DNA of 64,000 nt from Candidatus Coprenecus pullicola. GTDB taxonomy: Bacteria; Bacteroidota; Bacteroidia; Bacteroidales; UBA932. The stretch covers positions 1-64,000 of the forward strand of contig DVHR01000086.1 in NCBI GenBank assembly GCA_018711925.1, read 5' to 3'. Shown in pieces: positions 1 through 9,374 of this stretch. The notes under the pieces were generated by a model, which ran no database searches, was not told where the DNA came from, and was given only the letters and a program-made list of their open reading frames with translations. Position 1 is the stretch's first letter, and each line of letters begins with the position of its first letter. The position numbers were made by a program, and so were the translations under genes.

Positions 1-611
1 GCTTCCCTTTTGCTGAGCATTGTGAGAACTGATTCGTCTATATAGTTGTCTATTAATGTAATGGATTTGTTCGCAGATCTGATTAAGTTGATTACAAATC
101 TATAAGCGTCAAAAATCTGACCGTCGTAAAAAATGCCTTCAACTGGTGGCAATGATGTCTTGACAAAGAAATCTATTTTTTGGTCTATCTGCTCAAAATG
201 TTTGTCATATTCTGCAAACCTATCATCAACTTTACGTTCAAGAATGTTGATGTGCTGATTTATCGAGTACCCTTTCAATAGATATTCTTTAAGGACTTTG
301 TTAGCCCATATTCGGAATTGTGTGCCTCTTGTGCTTTTAACTCTATATCCTACGGAAATAATGACATCAAGGCTGAATAATCTTACGGGTTTGTCTGAAA
401 AAGGAATGTGCAAAATTTGCACATTGCTTTTTTCTTCCAGTTCCCGTTCTTTGAATACGTTGTTTATGTGCTTGCTTATGACTGACCTATCTCTTTGAAA
501 AAGTTCCGAGATCTGTGCTTGAGTCAACCATACTGTATCATTACCTAGCCTGACTTCCAACCTTATGGTCTCATCCGGTTGGTACATAATAATTTCCCCA
601 CTATTCTCCAT
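1..611 (-). CDS. RhuM-family (virulence RhuM-like) protein, C-terminally truncated by the window edge
   Basis: Open frame read by hand from ATG (revcomp at 609-611) to the window start: MENSGEIIMYQPDETIRLEVRLGNDTVWLTQAQISELFQRDRSVISKHINNVFKERELEEKSNVQ...RLFSLDVIISVGYRVKSTRGTQFRIWANKVLKEYLLKGYSINQ...; typical RhuM N-terminal pattern. Not in the ORF track because it has no stop within the window. Confidence 0.82.
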   Translation of the reverse strand, partial: MENSGEIIMYQPDETIRLEVRLGNDTVWLTQAQISELFQRDRSVISKHINNVFKERELEEKSNVQILHIPFSDKPVRLFSLDVIISVGYRVKSTRGTQFRIWANKVLKEYLLKGYSINQHINILERKVDDRFAEYDKHFEQIDQKIDFFVKTSLPPVEGIFYDGQIFDAYRFVINLIRSANKSITLIDNYIDESVLTMLSKRE

Positions 612-670
612 ATACAGTATATAATATTACAAGTTTATGGAGCAAAAGTAGAAAATTAATTTGAGAAGTC

Positions 671-2335
671 CTACAGGTGCAGGTCGCGGATGAGGGTGAG
701 TTCGGTGGACTGCTCGCCGGTCCAGCCGCCCTTGGCCTGTACTCCGCACTGTATCTTGACGAAATCGATGTAGGTCAGGTCGGCGGGCTCTCCGTCCCAG
801 CGGACTGCGTCGGAGATGCGGAACTTGTCGATGTCGGGATCCGTCCCGCTCCAGTTGTCGGCGTAGCCCCAGTCGAAAGGGTGACCGATCCAAAGGGAGC
901 CGTTGCCGTTCTCGTCGACGAGGCGGTCTTCGAGGCGGGTGCCGCGCAGGGTATAGCTGTCAGCTGTAATCCAGAGCGGGAAATATGTCTCCTGACTGTG
1001 GTATGCGGGGATATAGTCCACGGTGCCTGAGCTGCCCCTGTTGTCCGTCCATTCGATACTCGTTCCGTTGGAGGAAGGCCGGTAGTAGGTGACGGCATAG
1101 TCCTGCCATGTCTCCGGCTTGCCGTATTCGGAGCCGCGCAGCTCGTACCAGGTGTCGTCGGGCAGACCGTTGCCGTTCTCGTCCTGACTCACCCAGATGA
1201 TACCCGGCTCGGATGAGGAACTGTGGGCGTTGCCGGTAATCTGCAGATCGAAGCCTCCGTCCGTGCTGCTCTCCACACTGTGGTCGAAGCCTGCGGTAAG
1301 GTAGCCTCCGAAGGCCCCGAGGGAGACGAACTGACCCTGGGACAGCCGCTCGAAAGCGTAGGAGCAGGCTTCTTCCTGGGTGGTGAGGGTGACTCCGTCG
1401 TTGATGAACTGTCCCGGTGCCGGGGTGTATTCGTAGACTTTGGATATTGACGCACTGCTCGAGGCGTCAGCTGCCCGGAAATACGTTCCTTCGGCAGGCA
1501 GCACTGTCACCGACAGGTCCTGTGAGGCGGCGGTATAGGAGTTCCGCATGGTCACGCTCACGGTATAGGAGCCTTCGGCGGTAAGGTCAAATACGTATTC
1601 GGGACTTTCACCGTTCTGTACCTCACTACCGTCCACACTCCATGTGTACACGGCGTCGAAGGAGTACTCGATATCCAGTGGATGCAGCAGCAGGCTGCGG
1701 CCGGAACTTATCCCGTAATCCGTCCGGTCGAATGTCCAGGAGAATGCATCCTCCGGACTCATCACTTCTACGGTAAACTCTATTTCGTCCCGGCCGTCGC
1801 GGTTCTCCGCACTGAAAGACACCTCGAACAGTCCAGCCTCATCTGTGGGGAACGCCAGTACAGAATCCGCAGAGACAGTCTGTCCGTCAATGCTCCACGA
1901 ATAAGTGACCGGCAGAGCAGAGCGGACTTCCGGAGCCAGCACCAGGGATGAGTCTTTCAGAACCGAGAATCCGGCAGCCGCTCCCGGTAAAGATATCTCG
2001 GGAGGAGTCACGTCATATACATCGATACGTATCTCCGCCCTGTCCTCTCCGGCGGAATTGCCGACAGTAAGCTGTATCCAATACTCTCCACGCACATTCC
2101 GGGAAAATGTCAAGGATGGCTCCGTGGACAGAGTTTCCCCGTCACAGGTCCAAAGGTACACTGTCCCTTCACCACAGTTCTCATACTCCGGAGAGACTGT
2201 TATCTCCTCCCCGACAGTAGTGCTGTATATCTGGCTGTCCAATACAATTACCGGAGGCAGGGAGTCACGCTGGTCCCTGCACCCGGTAAAAACAAGAACT
2301 ATTGAAAATATGAATGCAGAAAAATTATTTCTCAT
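671..2335 (-). CDS. PKD/Ig-like repeat surface lipoprotein, last gene of the cobalamin-riboswitch operon
   Basis: Lipobox-like N-terminus (FIFSIVLVFTGC); repeated 'Y.WSVDG...G.Y.V.VTxxNS' PKD-like modules; same strand and tightly spaced with upstream genes. Confidence 0.75.
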   Translation of the reverse strand: MRNNFSAFIFSIVLVFTGCRDQRDSLPPVIVLDSQIYSTTVGEEITVSPEYENCGEGTVYLWTCDGETLSTEPSLTFSRNVRGEYWIQLTVGNSAGEDRAEIRIDVYDVTPPEISLPGAAAGFSVLKDSSLVLAPEVRSALPVTYSWSIDGQTVSADSVLAFPTDEAGLFEVSFSAENRDGRDEIEFTVEVMSPEDAFSWTFDRTDYGISSGRSLLLHPLDIEYSFDAVYTWSVDGSEVQNGESPEYVFDLTAEGSYTVSVTMRNSYTAASQDLSVTVLPAEGTYFRAADASSSASISKVYEYTPAPGQFINDGVTLTTQEEACSYAFERLSQGQFVSLGAFGGYLTAGFDHSVESSTDGGFDLQITGNAHSSSSEPGIIWVSQDENGNGLPDDTWYELRGSEYGKPETWQDYAVTYYRPSSNGTSIEWTDNRGSSGTVDYIPAYHSQETYFPLWITADSYTLRGTRLEDRLVDENGNGSLWIGHPFDWGYADNWSGTDPDIDKFRISDAVRWDGEPADLTYIDFVKIQCGVQAKGGWTGEQSTELTLIRDLHL

Positions 2336-2346
2336 CAGGAGCCCGG

Positions 2347-3120
2347 TTACATTCTGACGGTCACGTCATCGTAGGCAAAGTAGCCCGGTGCAGCCATGCC
2401 GTATTCGTTCTGGATCGAGGAGGTGATGTCGAACTCTACCTTTACGGGAGCTCCTAGCCCTGTAAGATCCCACAGGGTCCAGGCGTTGATGCTCTGACCG
2501 TTCTCAGTCAGGTAGAACTCGCTGGTACCAGTAACGGTTCCGGCTGCATCGTATCCTGTGGCAGTCACTTTGGTCCAGTCGTCTGCCCCCGCCAGAGTCT
2601 CTACTGTTCCGAGATAGTAGGAGGTGTTGGTCACGTACATGCTCTCGATAGTACGTCCTACCCCGTCCTTGAAGTAAAAATATCCGACATTCTTGGAGTA
2701 CTCGCTTTTAAATCCGTTGTGTACGCAGAAGTTGCTGCCGGAGTGACCTCCGCTCAGGGGAATGGCCAGCTGGAGAGTGTAGTCTGTGGTCGCAGCCTGG
2801 TCAGTGTAGTTGGAGACCGCGTGGCCGCCGTTCCAGTAGATTGCAGCACCGTTGCTCTCGCAGAGTTCCGATGCCAGCTCCGTATTGTCCTGATCGTGCC
2901 AGCTGTAATCCGTACCGAGATATGTGAAGCCGGCCTCGTCATACTCTCCGTAAAGCAGCGGGCCTCCGTACTGGGGGCTGTCAATCAGTGCGTCCCAATA
3001 TTCTCCCTCAAAAGCAAGCACAGCCACTTCAGGCTCATCCACAGGACTGTTTTCTTTCTGGCATGAAGCGGCTAAGAGCACGGCGGCGGCCGCAATTGAA
3101 ATTTTAAGAATCTGTCTCAT
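2347..3120 (-). CDS. DUF4465-type lipoprotein
   Basis: Lipobox (AAVLLAASC); 'SGSNFCVHNGF...IESMYVTNTSYYLGTVE...DWTKVTATGYDAAGTVTGTSEFYLTE...W.LWDLTGLG.PVKVEFDITSS...GMAAPGYFAYDDV' matches the DUF4465 pattern. Confidence 0.75.
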   Translation of the reverse strand: MRQILKISIAAAAVLLAASCQKENSPVDEPEVAVLAFEGEYWDALIDSPQYGGPLLYGEYDEAGFTYLGTDYSWHDQDNTELASELCESNGAAIYWNGGHAVSNYTDQAATTDYTLQLAIPLSGGHSGSNFCVHNGFKSEYSKNVGYFYFKDGVGRTIESMYVTNTSYYLGTVETLAGADDWTKVTATGYDAAGTVTGTSEFYLTENGQSINAWTLWDLTGLGAPVKVEFDITSSIQNEYGMAAPGYFAYDDVTVRM

Positions 3121-3145
3121 TTTTAAAAATATTTTAAATCAAGAT

Positions 3146-4318
3146 TTATTCCAATGGTTTTAACTGTTTGCGGGTAAATACGATATGAGCGGGTATATCA
3201 CCTGTCCGCGCAGACCATTTCCGGACACCGTCCTGCCCGTAACAGTGTATATAGCCCGGAGTGACATGATCCTTGGCATCGGTCAGGAAAATGTCTCCGT
3301 TTGCAGGATTGACGGCTATACAGTAGGGTGTGGTTATCCCGTCCTCGGTGCCGTCGGTGATGAAGTTGCGGGTCACCGTCACTCTGTCCCGGGTGTCGAA
3401 CACAGCGTAGCCGGTCTGATAGTCCAGCGATATGTTGCTCCAGGAATGGGAGATAACATACAGATAATCACCATAGACCGCCATATCGCTGTTCTGCAGT
3501 AGTTCCAGCTCCTCTACTACCTCGTTAGTGGAAGGGTCGATGATGTATGTGGAGGACTGAAGGCCGTAATAATCTCCGCGTGAAGACACGTAAAGCATCC
3601 CGTCTCCCCCCAGTTTCATCTGATGCAGGTTGGGAGCCACCTCTATCTCATTCACAATCTCGAAAGTAGCCAGATCTATCACCGACACAGTGCTGTCGTA
3701 GTCCGGAGCCATGTATCCGCCCGAATTGGCCACATAGAGCCGGCCTGACACCACGGCCATCTCCTCCGGCTGATAGCCCACTCCACAGGTATCGACCACC
3801 TGCATTGTCACCGTATCTATCTTTGCCACATATCCCCGCCGGTACTCAGGGTCGAACTCCACGGCTCCGGCATAGGAACTCACATATGCATAACCGCCGT
3901 CAAAGACTATGTACCGGCAATTGGGCAGGGGTATTTCCGCTACATGCACGGCTGTCTCCGCATCCATGACCTCCACGAGGTTCGAGCAGTTGATGACAGC
4001 ATAGAGCTTGCCGCCGTAGACACCCAGGTCATTGCCCACGTCTCCTAGCTCAAGAGCCACACCGGGATTACGCTCAGGATAGATGTTTCGCGTGTAGACC
4101 CCCGACTCGTAATCGTAATAATCAAGAGTGGCCTTGTTGCTGCCCATATTGCCCTCGTTGAGCAGGAAGAATCCCTTGATCTCTCCGCTATCATCCCCTC
4201 CGACATGGTCTCCCTCACCACGCAGGACAGACTCATCCTTGCGACAGGAGAACAGGCAGCCGACAAGACAAAGGTACAGCAGCCCTGTAAAAATGATATT
4301 TGCGGTATTTCTTCTCAT
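3146..4318 (-). CDS. btuG: YncE/DUF5074-like beta-propeller lipoprotein, BtuG-like corrinoid-binding candidate
   Basis: Lipobox (CLVGCLFSC); repeating propeller blades (GGKLYAVINCSNLVEVMDAETAVHVAEIPL..., GRLYVANSGG.......STVSVIDLATFEIVNEIEV); overlaps the stop of the BtuB-like gene by 4 nt. Confidence 0.65.
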   Translation of the reverse strand: MRRNTANIIFTGLLYLCLVGCLFSCRKDESVLRGEGDHVGGDDSGEIKGFFLLNEGNMGSNKATLDYYDYESGVYTRNIYPERNPGVALELGDVGNDLGVYGGKLYAVINCSNLVEVMDAETAVHVAEIPLPNCRYIVFDGGYAYVSSYAGAVEFDPEYRRGYVAKIDTVTMQVVDTCGVGYQPEEMAVVSGRLYVANSGGYMAPDYDSTVSVIDLATFEIVNEIEVAPNLHQMKLGGDGMLYVSSRGDYYGLQSSTYIIDPSTNEVVEELELLQNSDMAVYGDYLYVISHSWSNISLDYQTGYAVFDTRDRVTVTRNFITDGTEDGITTPYCIAVNPANGDIFLTDAKDHVTPGYIHCYGQDGVRKWSARTGDIPAHIVFTRKQLKPLE

Positions 4319-6417
4319 ATTATGAAATTGACTTTAATCATGAAATTGGTACCCGGCATCGGGTAACACTGGACCACCTCGTACTGCTGATTGAGGATAT
4401 TGTTGACCAGGAGCGTGGCCCTCAGCTCCCAGCCGCTGAACTCAAACGACTTGGTCAGGGACACATCGTGGGTGTACCAGGGCTGGGAATAATTCTCCGG
4501 GATGTTGGCGACGGACTCGTACCGCTCTCCGGTATATATGAAGCTGTAGTTGAGCGACCAGCTGCGCAGAGCCGCGCCCACAGTCACCGAACAGCTGTGC
4601 AATGGAATGTACGGCACCTGCCCGCCGTACCATTCCGAGGCCGGATCCGACAAGTCCCGGGCCCGCTGGAAAGTGTAGCCCACTCTCGGAGACACATCAA
4701 CCGGTCCTAAGCGGAAATAGCCCTGGGCCGCGATGTCTGTCCCCAATATCTCCACATATCCCAGATTCATCATCGTCCAACGGAACTGGTTGGAGGTGGG
4801 CATGGCCACTATCTTATTGTCTATCCGGTTAAAATATACATCCCCCTGCACGTCTACGCCTCTGAACCATCCGTTGCGGCGTATCAGCGACCAAGTGGCT
4901 CCGAAATCATACTGAGTGGTCTCTTCCGGCTCCAGCCATGACACACCTGTAAAGGTATAATAGAGGTCGTTGAAAGTGGGCATACGGTAGGACTTTTTGT
5001 AAAACGCCCTGAGTTCCAAATCTATGTTGCGGAACGGCTTCCAGGAGACGATGACAGACGGCGACAGATTGTGCCTGTCATCCACCCTGCCGCTGCCGGA
5101 GCGCAGCACGTCGTGGACAAATATGTACAGAAGCGATGCTGACAACTTGAAGCCTCCGAACTCAAAGGCTGTCGCGGCCGCTCCGTATGCCGACCAGCGC
5201 ATGGGATATACGAAATCACGCATATCCGCATCCAGACTGTTCCACTGAAAGTCCGTAGCCAGAGACAATTCCCACCACTTGAAAGGCTTGAACCGCTGCG
5301 CGGCGGAGAAATACGCCTCCTGCTGATGGTAACGATTGTCCACATACATAGTAGTCACATCCAGACGCGGGTCTGAAAGGTAATGCAGATAGTCGTAGGC
5401 ATACTTTCCGTTCAGCAGCAGCGAATACCACGCAGTAAAATCCTTTTTGAAGGAGCCCTGTACGAAAAAATTGTCATCCCACTGCCGGTCCTGATGCACG
5501 AACTCACCTCTGACTACAGCCCCGGGATAACCCCTCTCCGAGTCGTAAAAGTAAGCCTTGGCCTTCCACCAGCCGTTCTCGATATCCCCGAAGAGGGCCA
5601 CCTCGGCCCGGGTCATGCGGATATCCCCGTTCTGCCTGATGCCAGTCGTGTCATAGCCGTTCTGTTTGGCATACGTAAACTTATACCGGCCCGATGTATA
5701 GAGGAATTCCGTACTGGCCGAGAGCGATACACGGTCCGATATCCTGTGCTCCCATAGCACTGACGGATTGACAGTTGCAAAAGAGCCGCCCTTTAGGCCG
5801 AAGTTCCAGTTGTTGCGCTTGCCGTCCTCGAAGCGGGGCCTCTTGGTCTGCAAATAGACCGCCGTCGCCGAGGCGTAATCCTTGGCTGACTGGAGTGTCG
5901 AGCTTTTCTGACCGTTGTACAGAGAGACCGACTCCATATTGTCCAGCGAGAACCGTCCGAGGTCCACTATACCGTTCTGGGCATTGCCCAGTTCCACTCC
6001 GTCATAGAACACTCCCACGTGCTGACTGCCCAGACTGCGGACATTTATCGTCTTGAGCCCGCCGATACCGCCGTAATCCTTAATCTGCACCCCGGAGAAA
6101 TACCTTATCGCATCTGCTATGGAATGTGTGCCCAGAGTGCGAAGCTTCTCACCCGAGAGCATCTGCACCGGCACTATCTCCTGCGAAGTGCGGGTAGCCA
6201 CCACCATCAGCTCGTCCAGAGCATAGACAGTATCCGCTTCGGGAATCGTATCTAACGCACATTCAGGCATATCGTATATGGCAGCAGCCCGTACTCTCTC
6301 AGCCGGGCACACCTGCGCTCCGTACGCTACAGGACCGGCCAACGACAGAAATACCGTCAGGGCCGACACCGTCAACACTAAGGAAAACATCATTCTATCT
6401 ATGAATCGCACTGCCAT
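4315..6417 (-). CDS. btuB: TonB-dependent receptor, BtuB-like cobalamin transporter
   Basis: Plug domain (TVYALDELMVVATRTSQEIVPVQMLSGEKLRTLGTHSIADAIRYFSGVQIKDYGGIGGLKTINVRSLGSQHVGVFYDGVELGNAQNG) and C-terminal barrel; downstream of a cobalamin riboswitch. Confidence 0.85.
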   Translation of the reverse strand: MAVRFIDRMMFSLVLTVSALTVFLSLAGPVAYGAQVCPAERVRAAAIYDMPECALDTIPEADTVYALDELMVVATRTSQEIVPVQMLSGEKLRTLGTHSIADAIRYFSGVQIKDYGGIGGLKTINVRSLGSQHVGVFYDGVELGNAQNGIVDLGRFSLDNMESVSLYNGQKSSTLQSAKDYASATAVYLQTKRPRFEDGKRNNWNFGLKGGSFATVNPSVLWEHRISDRVSLSASTEFLYTSGRYKFTYAKQNGYDTTGIRQNGDIRMTRAEVALFGDIENGWWKAKAYFYDSERGYPGAVVRGEFVHQDRQWDDNFFVQGSFKKDFTAWYSLLLNGKYAYDYLHYLSDPRLDVTTMYVDNRYHQQEAYFSAAQRFKPFKWWELSLATDFQWNSLDADMRDFVYPMRWSAYGAAATAFEFGGFKLSASLLYIFVHDVLRSGSGRVDDRHNLSPSVIVSWKPFRNIDLELRAFYKKSYRMPTFNDLYYTFTGVSWLEPEETTQYDFGATWSLIRRNGWFRGVDVQGDVYFNRIDNKIVAMPTSNQFRWTMMNLGYVEILGTDIAAQGYFRLGPVDVSPRVGYTFQRARDLSDPASEWYGGQVPYIPLHSCSVTVGAALRSWSLNYSFIYTGERYESVANIPENYSQPWYTHDVSLTKSFEFSGWELRATLLVNNILNQQYEVVQCYPMPGTNFMIKVNFII

Positions 6418-6509
6418 ATTATTTTCCTAAAATGGACAGCAGCTGAAGGCAGAAACACCGCGAAGACCTCTATAGTCCGGAGCCTAAACACCCGTAGGCC
6501 GCTGATCCG

Positions 6510-6694
6510 TGTCGCAAGGCAGGTCTTCTGACTCGTTCCGTTCCGGACGCCTTCCCGAATCCCGGCAGACGGTCAATCTCCCAGGGCATCAGTGGCAAAA
6601 GTGCCGGAACATCATTGGAACTCACAGCAGCGGGAACTGTCCGGGACTCTCACCCGGTTCCCTTTTAATCCTATACGGAACCGTTGCGCCCGCA
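6510..6694 (-). promoter_or_regulatory. Cobalamin (B12) riboswitch
   Basis: Minus-strand RNA reads gcgggcgcaacgguuccguauaggauuaaaagggaaccgggugagagucccggacaguucccgcugcugugaguucc...gccacugaugcccugggagauugaccgucugccgggauucgggaaggcguccggaacggaacgagucagaagaccugccuugcgac: core elements of the cobalamin riboswitch including a B12-box-like GCCACUG. Confidence 0.93.
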
Positions 6695-6977
6695 AATATA
6701 TGCATTTTTTCAATATCCATACAATATCTTATCAATGATAATGCCCGGGCAAGACTGTCATTCGCACATCGTTGATTGTCTTTTAGTTAACCACTCAAGA
6801 AGGTGACGCGTCGGCGTTTCAAATGGCGACAGGGCACCTTTTACCAGAGAGTTTACATTGATTATCAGCTACTTAAGCATCGTACACCTTTCCCGTAAAT
6901 CGGTCAGATGAGCTGGCCGGCAATAAAAGTGACGAGACCGGCAGGAGCAGTTTTGAATTGAGAAACGCGTAGATCTG

Positions 6978-7454
6978 TCAGAAGAGATGACCGTGAGTGA
7001 AGGCGATGAGGTCTGCGGGAGAGATTTTGAGCTGGAGACCGCGCATACCGGCACTGACATAGACATACGGCAGGTCTGCGATTGAGGCCTGGTAGTAAGT
7101 CGGGAACGGCTTTTTCATGCCGACCGGAGAACAGCCGCCGCGCATGTAACCGGTCAAAGGCAGAAGTTCCTTGACGTGAATCAGTTCGGCCCGCTTATTA
7201 CCGGAGACACGGGCTGCTTCCTTAAGGTCTATCTCACTGTCTCCCCGCACCACACATACGAAGTATCCGTTACGGTCACCGCGCAGGACAATAGTCTTAT
7301 ACACATAGGCAATATCTTCACCCAACTTTGCCGCCACCTCATCAGCCGACAAGTGATTCTCGTCCACCTCATAAGGTATCAGCTCATAACGAATTCCGGC
7401 CTGATCCAGCAGGCGGGCGGCATTGGTTTTTCTCGCACCCTCTGACTTTTTCAT
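6978..7454 (-). CDS. ybaK: YbaK-type aminoacyl-tRNA deacylase (Cys-tRNA(Pro) deacylase)
   Basis: TNAARLLDQAGIRYELIPYEVDE...GEDIAYVYKTIVLRGD...FVCVVRGDSEIDLKEAARVSGNKRAELI...LLPLTGYMRGGCSPVGMKK. Confidence 0.88.
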   Translation of the reverse strand: MKKSEGARKTNAARLLDQAGIRYELIPYEVDENHLSADEVAAKLGEDIAYVYKTIVLRGDRNGYFVCVVRGDSEIDLKEAARVSGNKRAELIHVKELLPLTGYMRGGCSPVGMKKPFPTYYQASIADLPYVYVSAGMRGLQLKISPADLIAFTHGHLF

Positions 7455-7604
7455 ATCTCACTGAATTTTCCATGCAAAGGTACACTATTCACACCGAATA
7501 CCTTTACCACTTCGTAAAAACTTCACACTTCCATTAGATTCCTCTGCAGTGTCAGGCCGATTCCGCTATCGGGGAAAGGCTCAGGGACGGCACTGTCCGC
7601 CGGA

Positions 7605-8504
7605 CTAAATGCTTATCCATTCGATGTGGATGCCGCGGCGCTCCATACCCCGGAACCAGGTCATCTGACGTTTGGCGAACTGATGAATGGCTATGGCCAG
7701 ACGGGCCCGCATCTCGTCGTAACTCAACTGACCGGTAAGATACAACGTCACAAACTTATATTCCAGGCCGTAATATATAAGGTCATCCGGTGACAGGCCG
7801 CTGTCCAGCAAACGGCGCACCTCGTCCACCATTCCTTCCTGAAGACGCGCATCCAGACGACGGTCAATACGTGCGTTGCGCTCTTCACGGCTGACAGACA
7901 GGCCGATATAATGTACCTCCTCCGGAGCGAACTCCATCATGTTCTTGCCGAACACTCCGGTATCCTCCGGATGCTCCTTCTGGTACACCGCTATCTCTAT
8001 AGCCCTGATGAGACGCTTGCGGGTATCGTAGTCTGTAGTATTGTGCGGAGTGGTAAGGGATTTGAGCATTCCTATCAGGTACTCATCGGAATACTGCTCC
8101 AGTTCAGCCCGTAGAGCCGGATTGGAAGGCACCTCGGGGATGGCGTAATTGCGGGTAACCGACTCTATGTACAGACCCGACCCGCCGCAGAGAATCACCG
8201 GCTTCCCTCTGGATACTATATCACTGTAGGCCGCTGCGAAATCTCTCTGATACCGGAAGATATCATACCGGACACCGGCATCGACGATATCTATCAGATG
8301 ATAAGGCACAGGGTGACCGTCATATACATACTCGGCCAGATCCTTGCCGGTGCCGATATCCATCCCGCGGTAAATCTGCCTTGAGTCAGCCGAGATAATC
8401 TCCGCACCGGTACTGCCCGCCAATTGTACCGCATAGCGGGTCTTGCCCGAAGCCGTCGGTCCCAGTACCACTGTCAGTCTGTATCTGCCCTCTTCCATAA
8501 TCAA
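7605..8504 (-). CDS. miaA: tRNA dimethylallyltransferase
   Basis: VVLGPTASGKTRYAVQLA...AEIISADSRQIYRGMDIGTGK...YHLIDIVDAG..YDIFRYQRDF; MiaA motifs. Confidence 0.95.
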   Translation of the reverse strand: MIMEEGRYRLTVVLGPTASGKTRYAVQLAGSTGAEIISADSRQIYRGMDIGTGKDLAEYVYDGHPVPYHLIDIVDAGVRYDIFRYQRDFAAAYSDIVSRGKPVILCGGSGLYIESVTRNYAIPEVPSNPALRAELEQYSDEYLIGMLKSLTTPHNTTDYDTRKRLIRAIEIAVYQKEHPEDTGVFGKNMMEFAPEEVHYIGLSVSREERNARIDRRLDARLQEGMVDEVRRLLDSGLSPDDLIYYGLEYKFVTLYLTGQLSYDEMRARLAIAIHQFAKRQMTWFRGMERRGIHIEWISI

Positions 8505-9358
8505 TGCAACTTACGTTTTATTCGATATTCCATGGGTGACATACCGGTATTGCGCTTGAAAAAACGGCTCATGGATGTATGGTTAGGAAAGTTGAAATAA
8601 TCGGCTATCTCGCTAACCGTAAACACAGGATTGTCCAGGCGGACCTTTATCTCGGCCGTCAGCTGCTCATCGATCAACTGTTTCGGGGTCTTGCCGTCAA
8701 AATTTTCCGTCACTATATCACTAAGGTACCTCGTGGAGATACCGAGCTTGCCTGCATAAAACGGCAACATATGCTCCTTCACGCTGTTTTCCCGGACAAG
8801 ACGCACGAACTTATGGCTGATAAGGTTCTTACGCTCATCTCTCCTGGCATCGGTGATGCGTTTCAAAGGCGTAGAACTCTGCATACACATCAACATGCTC
8901 TGTAGAAAATTCTGTTCAAGGTACTTACGGAAACGGGGCATCGGACGTGAAAAAAGCATCGCCGCCATATCCATCCACAACATGACCCCTTTCCATTCGT
9001 CTGGCTCTGCCCCGGAATCAAGATGATCAAAATAAGGATATTCATGCAGATACTTCAGAAACTCTGTATCCATGGGTATCAGCACTTTCAACATCAGGTC
9101 CTTAGGATACATCAGCAACCTCACCATGAAATCAGGCGAGGGTTCCATAACGTGCACAATTCCTCCTCCGAGCAGGAGCAGACCGGTGCCCCTGCGCATG
9201 ATATAATTCTGTATCCCGGTAGAGATAACGGCCGTGCCATCAGTACACACTATATGGATATGGCAATCGAAACGGCAAAGATTGGAAACCTGCTCCGCCA
9301 TATCCGTTTCCATGTACTTTATCTCAGGCGTATCGGCATAAAATGATTTTTTCATCAA
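8501..9358 (-). CDS. AraC-family transcriptional regulator
   Basis: C-terminal double HTH: HMLPFYAGKLGISTRYLSDIVTENFDGKTPKQLIDEQL...FTVSEIADYFNFPNHTSMSRFFKRNTGMSPMEYR; overlaps miaA by 4 nt. Confidence 0.9.
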   Translation of the reverse strand: MMKKSFYADTPEIKYMETDMAEQVSNLCRFDCHIHIVCTDGTAVISTGIQNYIMRRGTGLLLLGGGIVHVMEPSPDFMVRLLMYPKDLMLKVLIPMDTEFLKYLHEYPYFDHLDSGAEPDEWKGVMLWMDMAAMLFSRPMPRFRKYLEQNFLQSMLMCMQSSTPLKRITDARRDERKNLISHKFVRLVRENSVKEHMLPFYAGKLGISTRYLSDIVTENFDGKTPKQLIDEQLTAEIKVRLDNPVFTVSEIADYFNFPNHTSMSRFFKRNTGMSPMEYRIKRKLH

Positions 9359-9374
9359 GTACTGTATTTAATAT

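Noticed and set aside
6509-6775. 88-aa plus-strand ORF
   Set aside because: Lies opposite the cobalamin riboswitch; no coding support.
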